From: Piscirickettsiaceae bacterium
GTDB lineage: Bacteria > Pseudomonadota > Gammaproteobacteria > Thiomicrospirales > Thiomicrospiraceae
DNA: 12,841 nt
NCBI GenBank assembly: GCA_027019045.1
Contig: JALUXI010000150.1
Coordinates: 1 to 12,841, forward strand
Direction of reading: 5' to 3'
Both the position numbers and the translations under genes were made by a program. Under the pieces are notes generated by a model. It was not told the origin of the DNA. It did not search any database and worked only from the letters and a program-made list of their open reading frames with translations. Below, piece by piece: positions 1-7,894 of this stretch. How positions within the stretch are numbered: position 1 is the first letter of the stretch; every line of letters begins with the position of its first letter.

Positions 1-97
1 AGGTTGTTGCTTTCGCTTTTGCCTTATTCCTTTCTCGCCTTCTTGTAGCTTTTGCTTCCTTTCCAACCGAGGCTTTTTACTGCCCCTGTCTTGAGGA
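1..97 (-). other. Transcribed leader of a stable-RNA (probably rRNA) operon
   Basis: Read on the minus strand, this is the stretch just downstream of the strong promoter at 105-132. It is purine-rich and contains no ORF on that strand. It would be the 5' leader of a transcript continuing off the left edge. I see no boxA antiterminator and no mature rRNA or tRNA sequence before the window ends, so the nature of the RNA is inferred from the promoter type and from the known tyrS-16S rRNA neighbourhood in Pseudomonas. Confidence 0.5.
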
Positions 98-104
98 GAT
101 GCGT

Positions 105-175
105 ATTATAGGGGTTGGCCTTTTTTATTCAAGCCTTTTTTTGTTCTTTTTTATACTTTTTTGATAACTTCTTTT
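105..175 (-). promoter_or_regulatory. rRNA-type sigma-70 promoter with A/T-rich upstream element, firing leftward
   Basis: On the minus strand a perfect -10 TATAAT (110-105) follows TTGAAT (132-127) with a 16-bp spacer. The sequence just after the -10 (ACGCATCTCC) resembles stable-RNA promoters. Directly upstream of the -35, to about 175, lie repeated A-runs like an UP element that contacts the RNA polymerase alpha subunit. Transcription would begin near 98 and leave the window. No coding region follows on this strand within the window, which supports a stable-RNA promoter rather than an mRNA promoter. Confidence 0.75.
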
Positions 176-196
176 ATGCCCAGGGTTATACCTTAG

Positions 197-217
197 TTAT
201 CCACAGAGCTATACACA
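197..217 (+). promoter_or_regulatory. Pair of DnaA-box-like sites
   Basis: TTATCCACA at 197-205 is an exact match to the strong DnaA box. CTATACACA at 209-217 differs by one base from the TTATNCACA consensus. The two lie in the same orientation, 12 bp start to start, between the tyrS stop codon and the stable-RNA promoter, roughly 100-120 bp upstream of the predicted start site. They could bind DnaA for regulation or titration. Binding is inferred from sequence only. Confidence 0.45.
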
Positions 218-227
218 AAATATGCTT

Positions 228-1418
228 TTACTTGATGGTCACCCGTGCAAATTTGCGTTTACCCACCTGTAAAACTTCTTTTTCAAAAGGCCCCATGACG
301 GCTCGGCTATCCGTTAATGGCTTGCCGTTCATTTTGACAGCATTTTGTTTGACCATGCGGTGTCCATCTGAGGTGGAATTTACCAGTCCCGCTGCTTTAA
401 GGACATTTGCCAAGGGCATAGGGGCTTCCAATGTTACTTCTGGCATCTCATCTGGAATGGCATTTTTAGAGAAACGGGTTTCAAAGTCTTTTAAGGCTGC
501 TTCGGCCGCTTCTTGATTATGGAAGCGCTCAATCAACTCCATAGCAAGCTTGATTTTAATGTTGCGAGGGTTTTCCCCTTCTGTCACCGCCTGCTTCATC
601 GCTTCAATGCTTTCCAGTGACTCAAAGGAGAGCAGTTCATAGTAACGCCACATCAATTCATCCGAGATGGACATCACTTTGCCAAACATCTCATTGGGAG
701 CATCTTGAATGCCGATATAATTCCCTAAAGATTTTGACATCTTCTGCACACCATCCAACCCTTCTAGAATCGGCATGGTCAAGGTGCATTGTGGGGGTTT
801 ACCATAATGTTGTTGTAAGGTGCGTCCCATGAGCAGGTTAAACTTCTGGTCGGTTCCACCCAATTCAATATCCGCTTCCAATGCCACCGAATCATACCCC
901 TGTACCAATGGGTAGAGAAATTCATGAATCGCAATCGGTGTGCCTGATTGGTAACGATCTGAAAAGTCGTTTCGCTCCAACATACGGGCAACTGTTTGGG
1001 TAGAGGCCAAACGAATCATATCCGCTGCACTCATTTTGCCCATCCACTCAGAGTTAAATACCACTTGGGTTTTTTCAGGGTCGAGGATTTTAAACACCTG
1101 CTCTTTATAGGTCTCAGCATTTTTCGCAATCTCTTCGGGCGACAAGGGAGGACGGGTCGCACTCTTACCTGTTGGATCCCCAATCATAGCGGTAAAGTCA
1201 CCAATCAAAAATAGGATTTCATGCCCTAGATCTTGAAACTGCTTGAGCTTATTGATCAGCACCGTATGTCCAAGATGCAAATCAGGAGCCGTCGGATCAA
1301 ACCCCGCCTTGACCCGCAAAGGCTTGCCGCTTTCCAGCTTTTCGATTAACTCTTTTTCAACTAAAATCTCTTCTGCACCCCGTTTAATCAAGGCTAACTG
1401 TTCTTCTACACTTTTCAT
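228..1418 (-). CDS. tyrS: Tyrosyl-tRNA synthetase
   Basis: Class I aminoacyl-tRNA synthetase that charges tRNA-Tyr with tyrosine in the cytoplasm. The 396-residue product has the ATP-binding HIGH-type motif HLGH at residues 48-51, inside the characteristic FDPTAPDLHLGH stretch, and a KMSKS loop at 226-230. The C-terminal part (about 330-390) reads as an S4-type RNA-binding domain. I chose ATG at 1418 because relatives start MKSVEEQL and a purine-rich stretch precedes it. An in-frame GTG at 1433 would add five residues but has no visible Shine-Dalgarno site and would overlap the upstream gene by 8 bp. With the ATG start the gap to pyrD is 7 bp, so the two are probably co-transcribed. No terminator is visible between this stop codon and the stable-RNA promoter, so readthrough into that operon is possible. 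The protein reads as the longer TyrS type found in Pseudomonas rather than the E. coli type. Confidence 0.96.
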   Translation of the reverse strand: MKSVEEQLALIKRGAEEILVEKELIEKLESGKPLRVKAGFDPTAPDLHLGHTVLINKLKQFQDLGHEILFLIGDFTAMIGDPTGKSATRPPLSPEEIAKNAETYKEQVFKILDPEKTQVVFNSEWMGKMSAADMIRLASTQTVARMLERNDFSDRYQSGTPIAIHEFLYPLVQGYDSVALEADIELGGTDQKFNLLMGRTLQQHYGKPPQCTLTMPILEGLDGVQKMSKSLGNYIGIQDAPNEMFGKVMSISDELMWRYYELLSFESLESIEAMKQAVTEGENPRNIKIKLAMELIERFHNQEAAEAALKDFETRFSKNAIPDEMPEVTLEAPMPLANVLKAAGLVNSTSDGHRMVKQNAVKMNGKPLTDSRAVMGPFEKEVLQVGKRKFARVTIK

Positions 1419-1425
1419 CTTTCTT

Positions 1426-1434
1426 TTATCCACA
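1426..1434 (+). promoter_or_regulatory. Exact DnaA-box sequence at the pyrD-tyrS junction
   Basis: TTATCCACA, identical to the site at 197-205 and in the same orientation. It covers the pyrD stop codon and lies just upstream of the tyrS start. As it falls in a translated or junction region it may be coincidental. An exact 9-mer is expected about 0.1 times in this window on both strands, so two copies within 1.3 kb are notable. Confidence 0.3.
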
Positions 1435-2373
1435 TAATACTGTATTGGTATGTAATTCTAACTTGCCTGTCAAGTCGCTGACTTTGGCGATATTGTGTCG
1501 TTGCATATATTTTTCGATTCCCTTCACCACCTTTTTAACCAACAAAGGGTCTTTGGCGATGGCGGTGCCGATGGCGACTATGGAGGCACCTGCCAAGAAG
1601 AATTCAATGGCATCTTCTGCTGAAGCGATGCCGCCTAGCCCGATAATGGGAATGTCATACTGTTTGGCAACTTGATAAACCTGATGAACTTTTAATAGTG
1701 CCACAGGTTTAATTGCTGGCCCCGAAAGGCCACCTTGGTTATTGCCTAAGGTGGGTTGACGGCTATGAATATCAATCTGCATTCCCATCAGCGTATTGAT
1801 GGCCGACAACATATCCGCCCCCGCATCAATCACTCGCCTTGCCCCTTCGGCAATATCGGTTTGATTGGGTGAGAGTTTTACAATCAAGGGTTTATCTGTT
1901 TCGGCACGGCAGGCTTCCACCACTCTGGCGGCCATCTCTGGATCATTCCCAAAAGCAGCTCCCCCTTTTTTCACATTCGGGCAGGAGATATTGATTTCCA
2001 ATGCGGGCAGATCGGTTTCATTAAAACGGCGAGTGACTGCCTGATACTCTTCAATAGAGGAGCCTGAAATATTGGCGATAAAACGGGTTTCCGTTAAATC
2101 CAACCTTGGCAGATAATCTCGAATCACCGCATCCACCCCTGGGTTTTGCAACCCAACCGAGTTCATCAAGCCACAAGGCGTTTCCATCACTCGCTCTGGC
2201 TGGTTACCCAATTTGGGCTCAAGCGTGGTGCCTTTTAAAAAGACGGCGCCAATATCTCGATTGGAAAAACCGCTCACAGCTTGGTATTCTATGCCATAAC
2301 CCGCATTGCCCGATGCCATGGCCACGGGGTTTTGAAACTGCACCCCTTTTAAATTGACCGATAAATCTACCAA
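1426..2373 (-). CDS. pyrD: Dihydroorotate dehydrogenase, class 1B-type catalytic subunit
   Basis: FMN enzyme that oxidises dihydroorotate to orotate in pyrimidine synthesis. The 315-residue TIM-barrel protein carries NSVGLQNPG at 71-79 and NISCPNVKKGG around 128-138, with Cys131 as the catalytic base. It also has a phosphate-binding GLGGIAS stretch at 245-251 and AIGTA near 267-271. A cysteine base and cytosolic length are features of class 1 enzymes; class 2 enzymes, usual in gammaproteobacteria, use serine and carry an N-terminal membrane extension. Class 1B normally works with the iron-sulfur/FAD subunit PyrK, and no pyrK is visible in this window. The start is TTG at 2373, supported by AGGGAG eight bases upstream; the first ATG (residue 19) would cut into the fold. 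The gene lies 14 bp from divergent trmL and directly upstream of tyrS. A related flavin dehydrogenase with another substrate cannot be excluded. Confidence 0.88.
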   Translation of the reverse strand: MVDLSVNLKGVQFQNPVAMASGNAGYGIEYQAVSGFSNRDIGAVFLKGTTLEPKLGNQPERVMETPCGLMNSVGLQNPGVDAVIRDYLPRLDLTETRFIANISGSSIEEYQAVTRRFNETDLPALEINISCPNVKKGGAAFGNDPEMAARVVEACRAETDKPLIVKLSPNQTDIAEGARRVIDAGADMLSAINTLMGMQIDIHSRQPTLGNNQGGLSGPAIKPVALLKVHQVYQVAKQYDIPIIGLGGIASAEDAIEFFLAGASIVAIGTAIAKDPLLVKKVVKGIEKYMQRHNIAKVSDLTGKLELHTNTVLCG

Positions 2374-2381
2374 AAGTTGAA

Positions 2382-2387
2382 CTCCCT
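2382..2387 (-). promoter_or_regulatory. Ribosome binding site deciding the TTG start of pyrD
   Basis: On the minus strand AGGGAG lies 8 bases before the TTG at 2373 and is the only good Shine-Dalgarno sequence nearby. It abuts the ATG of trmL on the opposite strand, so the two genes' 5' ends are physically interlocked. Confidence 0.7.
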
Positions 2388-2852
2388 ATGTTGCATATTA
2401 TGTTGTATGAACCCGAAATCCCGCAAAACACAGGGGCATTGATTCGACTCAGTGCCAATACAGGGATTCACCTACACCTGATTAAACCTTTTCCTTTTGA
2501 CTTGAGTGAGAAAAAAGTCCGCCGTGCAGGGCTGGATTATACCGAACTGGCACGGGTGTTTGAACACGAAAACTTGCAAGCCTGTCTAGAAAGTGTCCGA
2601 CCCAACCGACTTTTTGCCCTCACCACCAAAACCACCCGCCCCTATTGCGAACCTCAATTTGAAAAGGGCGATGCTTTTCTGTTTGGCCCTGAATCAAGGG
2701 GACTCCCCATGGAAGTGATTGAATCCCTCCCGCCCGAACAACGCCTCACCCTACCAATGAAACTAGGCTCTCGTAGCCTAAATCTTGCCAATGCCGCCTC
2801 CATTATGGGGTATGAAGCTTGGAAACAACTGAATTTTTGCGATTTGGAGTGA
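2388..2852 (+). CDS. trmL: tRNA (cytidine/uridine(34)-2'-O)-methyltransferase
   Basis: SPOUT-family enzyme that uses SAM to 2'-O-methylate the wobble nucleotide of certain leucine tRNAs. The 154 residues match the family's usual length. Motifs run in order: EPEIPQNTG at 8-16, LFGPESRGLP at 98-107, and the knotted SAM-binding segment LPMKLGSRSLNLANAASI at about 122-139. The start at 2388 gives MLHIMLYEPEIP, matching relatives, which begin MLxIxLYEPEIP. No Shine-Dalgarno sequence precedes it, so translation may be weak or the mRNA leaderless. The next in-frame ATG at 2400 would trim the first beta strand. The gene is divergent from pyrD with a 14-bp gap, so its promoter must lie inside pyrD. 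The stop codon overlaps the ribosome-binding region of the next gene, which suggests translational coupling. Confidence 0.93.
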   Translation: MLHIMLYEPEIPQNTGALIRLSANTGIHLHLIKPFPFDLSEKKVRRAGLDYTELARVFEHENLQACLESVRPNRLFALTTKTTRPYCEPQFEKGDAFLFGPESRGLPMEVIESLPPEQRLTLPMKLGSRSLNLANAASIMGYEAWKQLNFCDLE

Positions 2853-2856
2853 CTTT

Positions 2857-3531
2857 ATGAAAATTTTATCCGTTTTGCCTACTCTCTTACTGCTCCTACT
2901 GACTGCCACGGCCCAAGCAGAAGAGCCTTCTGGACACATCCTCACCCTATCCGCCTCCGCCGAAACCACCGTGCCCAATGATGAAGTCATCCTCACCTTC
3001 CAAGCCACTGCGCAAAGCAAATACCCCAGTGAAGTGGTGCGAAAAGTGAATACCAAAATGCAAGCCGCCGTTGAAGCCGCACAAGAGATTCAAAACGAGC
3101 AACATGACTTAGAGATTCAAACTGGCAACTATCAGGTCACCCCCATTTACGATAAAAACCGTCTCACCTACTGGCAAGGCAAACAAACTTTAATTTTAAA
3201 AATCCAAAACCCCGCCCATCTTCAAGATGCTTTAGCACAAATTGAAGCCATCTTGCCCTATCAATCAATTCAATACCGAGTATCTACCAAAGCACAACAA
3301 GCCGCTCAAAATACTCTCATTCCTCAAGCCATTGAAGCCCTCAAAACCCGCGCCAAACTAGCCATGCAAGGCTTTCACGCCAAACAAGCGGTACCGCTAT
3401 CGACCCATATTCACACCCAAACCCCCATGCGAGTTATGAGCAGCCGCCTTGCATCAACAGGTACGACGATTCTCCCAGGCAAAAGCATGATTAAAGTCTC
3501 CATAGATGGGAAATTCCAGCTCATCTATTAG
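2857..3531 (+). CDS. Secreted SIMPL-domain (DUF541) protein
   Basis: Predicted periplasmic protein of 224 residues. A lysine followed by a leucine-rich core and a TATAQA ending gives a signal peptide with cleavage after about residue 21. The mature part, starting EEPSGHILTLSASAETTVPND, fits the SIMPL family: a beta strand carrying a 'G.v.v...a.aevpPD'-like pattern, then helices with paired charged residues, and a final segment containing the K-x-SIDGKFQL strand. SIMPL proteins form periplasmic or outer-membrane-associated assemblies with no established enzymatic activity; some are linked to oxidative stress. GGAG seven bases before the ATG overlaps the end of trmL, 4 bp upstream, so the two genes are probably translated together. 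The stop falls just before the truncated umuC, so loss of the umuC 5' end may have placed this gene's tail there. Confidence 0.75.
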   Translation: MKILSVLPTLLLLLLTATAQAEEPSGHILTLSASAETTVPNDEVILTFQATAQSKYPSEVVRKVNTKMQAAVEAAQEIQNEQHDLEIQTGNYQVTPIYDKNRLTYWQGKQTLILKIQNPAHLQDALAQIEAILPYQSIQYRVSTKAQQAAQNTLIPQAIEALKTRAKLAMQGFHAKQAVPLSTHIHTQTPMRVMSSRLASTGTTILPGKSMIKVSIDGKFQLIY

Positions 3532-3727
3532 GAAAGTGGCTAGAGGCTCATACCACATGGCCTTTGACCCCAGCCTCTGGCATCGCCCCGTGGTCGTCCT
3601 CTCCAATAATGACGGCTGCATCGTAGCTGCCAATGCACAAGCCAAATCCCTCAATGCCCAATTGCAACAGCTCAACCAAAGCGGCATGGCAGCAGCACGC
3701 AAAGGCAGTTTAATGTTTCAACCCTAC

Positions 3728-3732
3728 TTAAA
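3728..3732. repeat. Left copy of the TTAAA target-site duplication
   Basis: TTAAA directly abuts the left GGAAG end of the inserted element and is matched by TTAAA at 3994-3998. If the element begins one base earlier, the duplication is TTAA, which would fit a YTAR-type target. Confidence 0.6.
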
Positions 3733-3993
3733 GGAAGTGCTGATTAAATCCCTTGGCTTCTGGGCAAGCCAAATTTTCAGCATCAAGGCATTTTTTCGCA
3801 GGCGTATGTCAATACGGCAAGAAAAGATAACGCAGAGGCTGGACATTTGGCTTAGCCCCCTTCGGGCGGGGCTTTAAGGGGGCAGCTTCGTTGTTGGGCT
3901 TTTTGACAAGGGCTAGCCATTGCCTGCAAAGCCCGCCTAGAATCTGCCCCCTTAAAGTCCCGCAGAAGCTCAAGAGATTTAATCAGCACTTCC
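3733..3993. mobile_element. 261-bp MITE-like element with terminal inverted repeats, inserted in umuC
   Basis: The ends form inverted repeats. GGAAGTGCTGATTAAATC (3733-3750) is repeated perfectly in reverse at 3976-3993, and similarity continues with small gaps through CTTG and GCTTCTG to about 3764 and 3958. The element is flanked by TTAAA on both sides, interrupts umuC and has no transposase ORF, so it would need an enzyme supplied elsewhere. Its interior contains a 6-bp hairpin (3854-3873) and a long stem-loop based on 14-bp perfect arms at 3872-3885 and 3944-3957. The GGAAG ends and TTAA-like target recall IS5-group elements, but that assignment is inference. It could be a deletion derivative of a larger insertion sequence. 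Confidence 0.8.
3872..3957. repeat. Internal inverted repeat inside the MITE-like element
   Basis: CTTTAAGGGGGCAG at 3872-3885 is the exact reverse complement of 3944-3957. Nested within it, GGGCTTT (3896-3902) can pair with AAAGCCC (3928-3934). Together they would give a long imperfect hairpin in single-stranded DNA or RNA. Confidence 0.75.
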
Positions 3994-3998
3994 TTAAA
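3994..3998. repeat. Right copy of the TTAAA target-site duplication
   Basis: TTAAA immediately follows the right CTTCC end of the element, and umuC coding similarity (KLKPFLQAHHTAVFSS) resumes here. Confidence 0.6.
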
Positions 3999-5127
3999 CT
4001 CAAGCCCTTTCTGCAAGCGCACCACACCGCCGTTTTCAGCTCAGACTATGCTCTCTATGGCGAAATGAGCTGCCGTATGCACCACATTGTGGGCACCTTT
4101 GGCACCCAGCAAGAGGTCTATTCAATTGACGAAAGCTTTATTGAACTCCCCAGGACTGGGGAAATTGAAGATTTTGCCGAAATTGGCCAACAGATTAAAC
4201 AGCGTGTTTGGCAATGGCTCACTTTACCCGTTGCCGTGGGGATTGGATTGAGTAAAACCCAGGCCAAACTCGCCAACCATCTGGCGAAAAAACAGTCGCA
4301 ATTCCAAGGTGTGCTCGACTTCACCGCTCTCACGCCTCTCAGCCAACAAACGCTACTTCAACAAACTGCCATTGGTGAGATTTGGGGGATTGGATGCCAA
4401 CTTGAAACACGCCTAAAAGCAGATGGACTTACCACCGCTTGGCACCTGCACCAAGCTGACCCCACCAGCCTGCAGAGAAAATACTCAATTATCGTTGCCA
4501 AAATCGCTCGAGAACTTAGAGGGCAGCCTTGCTTGGATTTAGAGACCTTACGCCCACCTCGCCAACAAATCGTCTCCTCCCGCTCTTTCAAAGCCCCCCT
4601 TTACCAATGGGAAGCACTCATGAACGCCGTCGCCCGCTACACCGCCATGGCCGCAGAAAAGCTACGCAGCCAAAACAGCGTCTGCCAACAACTCTCCATC
4701 AGCATTCGCACCAGCCCCTTTGATGAACAAACTCCCTACTATCACCCCACCGCCACCCTACCGCTGATTTATCCTTCAGACAACACCATTCTGCTCACCA
4801 AGCTCACTCGTCGGGCATTAAAACAGATTTTCAAACCAGGGCTTGCCTACAAAAAAGCCGCCGTTTGGCTCAGCGAGATTCAACCCAAAGGCGCACTCCA
4901 AACCGACCTCTTCGCCCCTCATCCCAAATTTTCGGGAAACCCAAAAGCGGATCAGTTGATGCAAACCTTAGACAAAATCAACAAAAAGCACGGCCGCCAC
5001 AGCCTACAAACCGCTAGCGGACTGAGCAAGAAAAAACCCAACCTTCTCACCAAACCGCCAAAAAATCCCAAAATCCCCAGTCCCGGTCATTGTGAGTTCT
5101 TTGCTTTCGTGTAGGAATAACGTCCGC

Positions 5128-5892
5128 CTAAACCGCCTTGATGACCAGTGCAATCCCTACCAACATCGTCATCCATTCAAAGCTTTTTTTCACCAGTTGG
5201 TTCCCTTTAATAATGGATAAATGCGCACCCAAATAGCCACCAATCAACGAACCTAAAATCAAGGCAGGTAGCCAATCCCACTGAATTTGTGCTAATAGAC
5301 CCAGCGTCACCGCACCCGTACCATTCCAGAAGATACCGACCAAGATTAAGGTGTACGCCACGGCCGTTTGATAATCCAGCCCAAACCAACGCACCAGCCA
5401 CAAAGTGACAAAAAGCCCAGTCCCGGAGGTGAGCGAACCATTTAGCGCCCCGATGAAAAACAATACCAAGCCACCCACCAGCCAATCTTGACGGCTTCGC
5501 TGTTGGATCACCGCTTTCAATCCCAAATCGGGTTGTCGCCAAGAGTAAAATCCCAGTCCAAAGGTTAACACGCCCAAAGCCACCTGTGCCCACTGGTCAT
5601 CTACCTTGAGAATCACATTTGCCCCCAGCACCACGCCTGGCAAGCCAAATGCCAAGATAAATAGCGAAAACCGCCAATCAAAAGTTCCCGACTTTAAATG
5701 CCGAGCCGTCGCTCCCAGTCCCAAAAAAACACTCGCCACCTTATGCGTCGCCAAAGCCACTGCAAACGGTAAGCCTAAAAACAGCAAAGCGGGTAACTGC
5801 AATAACCCTGCCCCTCCGCCCGCTAAAGCAGACAGCAGGTTTGCCACTAAAGAGACGACAAACAGCAAAAACTGGTCAAATAAATCGATCAT
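5128..5892 (-). CDS. TauE/SafE-type (TSUP) membrane permease
   Basis: Inner-membrane protein of 254 residues made almost entirely of hydrophobic segments, about seven or eight, separated by short charged loops. The N-terminal helix carries the glycine-rich SALAGGGAGLLQLPALLFLGLP signature at about 21-42, followed by ATHKVASV. The second half repeats the pattern with GALNGSLTSGTGLFVTLWLV. TSUP proteins move small anions, often sulfite, sulfoacetate or other organosulfur compounds; the substrate here cannot be read from sequence. The ATG overlaps the stop codon of the upstream hydrolase gene in an ATGA arrangement, implying translational coupling. The gene converges on the umuC remnant with a 13-bp gap and no visible terminator. 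Confidence 0.85.
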   Translation of the reverse strand: MIDLFDQFLLFVVSLVANLLSALAGGGAGLLQLPALLFLGLPFAVALATHKVASVFLGLGATARHLKSGTFDWRFSLFILAFGLPGVVLGANVILKVDDQWAQVALGVLTFGLGFYSWRQPDLGLKAVIQQRSRQDWLVGGLVLFFIGALNGSLTSGTGLFVTLWLVRWFGLDYQTAVAYTLILVGIFWNGTGAVTLGLLAQIQWDWLPALILGSLIGGYLGAHLSIIKGNQLVKKSFEWMTMLVGIALVIKAV

Positions 5893-6677
5893 TTAAAACT
5901 GCTCAATAGCCAAGCCAGTAACACCCCATCTTGCCGTGTCAGTTGGTGATTCGCAAACAGAGGATAGGCTTCAGCACGCCCTCTTAAGGCAGGCACATTA
6001 TTCATATTCTGAGAAGCCATGGGGACAAACAGATCCATTTTCACCTGCTGGGCTCGCATCCGATGCACCACGCTAATATAACGCACGCCCCAAGGATGCG
6101 GCTGACGATTCATCCAGTGAATTAGGTTGGTTTTAGGCGTGACCGACAGCTCCCATAAGAGTGTCTCCGCCCTCGCCCATTTTTCCGCGCCCATCATCTC
6201 CATAAAGTCCCCCATCGGACTTTGCAATGCTCGCCAAGCCATCTCTGCCCAAGGCGATCCTAAATGAGGAGAAGCGATCGTAATCAATCCCCGAATAGGC
6301 GGTGGATTTGGGGTCAACAATAAAAACCGCCCCACAATCCCACCCGCTGAGTGTCCCACCAAAATCAGCGGCTCCTGTCTTTGCTGATAAATTTGGGCTA
6401 ACTGCGTTCTCAAGACCTTCGCCTGTGTCTCAATCGGCTCAAACCAAGGTAAGTTCACCGCATAAAATACTTTGTCTGGTCTATTTTTCGACCCTTCCCC
6501 TCCTTGCTCACCCGACCAACTGCCCATTTGCCAGCCTGAAGCAAATAGGGCATCCACCACATGATGCTCTGCCCAAGTACGGCTATCGCTATCCAATCCA
6601 TGAATCAACACCACCGTTTTAGCCTGTGCTGAACTCCATAATCCAAACACTAAAAATATAGCGAAAAATAGCCTCAT
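5889..6677 (-). CDS. Secreted alpha/beta-hydrolase (lipase/esterase-like)
   Basis: Predicted exported serine hydrolase of 262 residues. A signal peptide (MRLFFAIFLVFGLWSSAQA, cleavage after residue 19) precedes KTVVLIHGL, whose HG at 26-27 forms the oxyanion region. The nucleophile elbow is GHSAGG with Ser110, and the likely acid and base are Asp215 (MDLFVP) and His244 (ANHQLTR). SPHLGSPWAEM after strand 6 is typical of lipase or PGAP1-like enzymes acting on lipid esters. I chose ATG at 6677 because AGGAG lies seven bases upstream; an in-frame start at 6758 would add 27 residues before the signal peptide and lacks such a site. The gene overlaps the downstream permease by ATGA. The natural ester substrate is unknown. 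Confidence 0.85.
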   Translation of the reverse strand: MRLFFAIFLVFGLWSSAQAKTVVLIHGLDSDSRTWAEHHVVDALFASGWQMGSWSGEQGGEGSKNRPDKVFYAVNLPWFEPIETQAKVLRTQLAQIYQQRQEPLILVGHSAGGIVGRFLLLTPNPPPIRGLITIASPHLGSPWAEMAWRALQSPMGDFMEMMGAEKWARAETLLWELSVTPKTNLIHWMNRQPHPWGVRYISVVHRMRAQQVKMDLFVPMASQNMNNVPALRGRAEAYPLFANHQLTRQDGVLLAWLLSSFK

Positions 6678-6707
6678 TTTGACTCTCCTATAAACGAATA
6701 GCCCTAT

Positions 6708-6736
6708 TGTATAAACCCTTGTTGCCAATAAAACAA
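6708..6736 (-). promoter_or_regulatory. Possible sigma-70 promoter of the hydrolase-permease pair
   Basis: On the minus strand TTGTTT (6736-6731) and TATACA (6713-6708) are separated by 17 bp and end about 30 bp before the chosen start. Both hexamers are weak matches, so this is only the best candidate in the gap. Confidence 0.3.
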
Positions 6737-6792
6737 AAAATATCCTTATGATTCTCATAAAAAAATTCAGGGCAATTAAATAAAGCTTTCCA

Positions 6793-6821
6793 TTGACAAA
6801 TATTACGCCTTTATCATTAAA
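6793..6821 (+). promoter_or_regulatory. Probable sigma-70 promoter of the sulfurtransferase gene
   Basis: A perfect -35 TTGACA (6793-6798) is followed after 17 bp by ATTAAA (6816-6821) in an A/T-rich stretch; the exact -10 is uncertain. The leader would be about 30 nt and contains AGGAG (6847-6851), six bases before the ATG at 6858. Confidence 0.5.
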
Positions 6822-6857
6822 TGACTTTGCATTTTTAACCTATTTTAGGAGTTCCTA

Positions 6858-7769
6858 ATGAAAACCACTTTAAAAAGCTTAACCCTATTAACTGCGCTGG
6901 CTTCTGCCAATGCATTTGCTTTTAATGTACCTGGTCCACTCGTGGATCCTGCTTGGGTCAACCAACATAAAGGCGATATCAAAATCCTAGAGATTGGAAA
7001 AAAAGCCCATCTGCCAGGGGCAGAGCCTGTGAACTATAAAAAAGTGCGTGTTAAAACCACTGTAGAAGGCGTAAAAGCCAAAGGTATGCTCCCTTCAAAA
7101 GCACAATGGGAGAAGATGGTACAAGGTTGGGGCATCAATAAAGGCGACGCAATCGTTATCGCCTACCCAGGAAAAAGTCCAAAAGATGCGACCAAAGCGA
7201 CACGTCTTTACTGGCAGTTTAAATACTATGGTGACAACAATGTTTCTATTATGAATGGCGGCATGGTCGCTTACAAAAAAGCCAAACTGCCTCTAGATAA
7301 AAAAGGGCATGGTGATTTAGGGAAAAAAGGGAACTGGGTAGCCACTGCTGAAGACAAATCGATTTATGCTAGCACCGCAGACACCGAAGCCGCTTCACAA
7401 GGTAAAAATGGTTATCAATTGATCGACAGCCGCAACACCAGCCTCTACCTAGGCACTTGGCATAAAGGTTCTGTCAAAGGTGCTGGACACATCGCGGGGG
7501 CAAAACTTTATCCTTTCGACTTAGCCACCTCAGCCAAGCCCGCTAAATTCCTTTCTGCCGACGCTTATAAAAAAGCGGCAGCAGCCGTCAATGTTGATCT
7601 GACTAAACCAAGCATTGCTTACTGCAACACAGGACACCTTGCCTCTGGTAACTGGTTCATTATGCATGAGCTATTGGGCAACAAAAAAGCCAAACTTTAT
7701 GATGGTTCTGCTCACCTTTGGACCCAGCACGGCAAGCCATTGGTTAAATTTAAAATGGAAAATATGTAA
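6858..7769 (+). CDS. Periplasmic tandem-rhodanese sulfurtransferase
   Basis: Predicted thiosulfate- or mercaptopyruvate-type sulfurtransferase of 303 residues. The signal peptide ends LASANAFA (cleavage after about residue 21). Two rhodanese domains follow. The first (about 25-145, starting FNVPGPLVDPAWV) has no active-site cysteine. The second (about 160-300) has YQLIDSR, then GHIAGAKL, and an active-site loop CNTGHLAS with Cys256. This matches the SseA/CysA layout, where only the C-terminal domain is catalytic. The protein is lysine-rich. Its periplasmic location suggests handling of thiosulfate or other sulfane sulfur outside the cytoplasm, which would suit a sulfur oxidiser. It has its own promoter candidate and a strong terminator, so it is probably monocistronic. 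Donor and acceptor cannot be deduced. Confidence 0.9.
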   Translation: MKTTLKSLTLLTALASANAFAFNVPGPLVDPAWVNQHKGDIKILEIGKKAHLPGAEPVNYKKVRVKTTVEGVKAKGMLPSKAQWEKMVQGWGINKGDAIVIAYPGKSPKDATKATRLYWQFKYYGDNNVSIMNGGMVAYKKAKLPLDKKGHGDLGKKGNWVATAEDKSIYASTADTEAASQGKNGYQLIDSRNTSLYLGTWHKGSVKGAGHIAGAKLYPFDLATSAKPAKFLSADAYKKAAAAVNVDLTKPSIAYCNTGHLASGNWFIMHELLGNKKAKLYDGSAHLWTQHGKPLVKFKMENM

Positions 7770-7797
7770 GCATACTTAAAGCTGAAACAAGCCCCAT

Positions 7798-7837
7798 AAA
7801 AATCCCCCGAGCATGAAATGCATCGGGGGATTTTTTT
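7798..7837. terminator. Bidirectional intrinsic terminator
   Basis: A perfect stem pairs AAAAATCCCCCGA (7798-7810) with TCGGGGGATTTTT (7823-7835). Within its loop GCAT and ATGC can also pair around GAA. A T7 run follows on the plus strand and a T5 run on the minus strand. It sits between the convergent sulfurtransferase and diguanylate cyclase genes and can serve both. Confidence 0.92.
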
Positions 7838-7894
7838 ATTTAGGTGAAGTCGAGAGTTTTTCACGAGATGGCTACACGGATAAAAAAGCTAAGT

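Larger units (their letters stand above)
3557..5114 (+). pseudogene. umuC: Decayed umuC (DNA polymerase V catalytic subunit, Y family)
   Basis: Two fragments of a Y-family translesion polymerase. The first (3557 to about 3730) encodes FDPSLWHRPVVVLSNNDGC and then MFQPYL. The second, in another frame from 3993, resumes at LKLKPFLQAHHTAVFSSDYALYGEMS and contains the catalytic YSIDES motif, a VGIGLSKTQAKLANHLAKK segment, a helix-hairpin-helix region with GIGCQLETRL, and the little-finger region with RELRGQPCL. Three lesions are visible. The first roughly 20 residues, which should carry the metal-binding Asp and the FYxSCE motif, are absent. A 261-bp element interrupts the gene. Removing the element and one TTAAA copy still leaves the frames one base out, as if a T had been lost from TTTAAA. 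The C-terminus after the GRHSLQ stretch is also atypical. No umuD lies upstream. The product is almost certainly inactive. Confidence 0.88.
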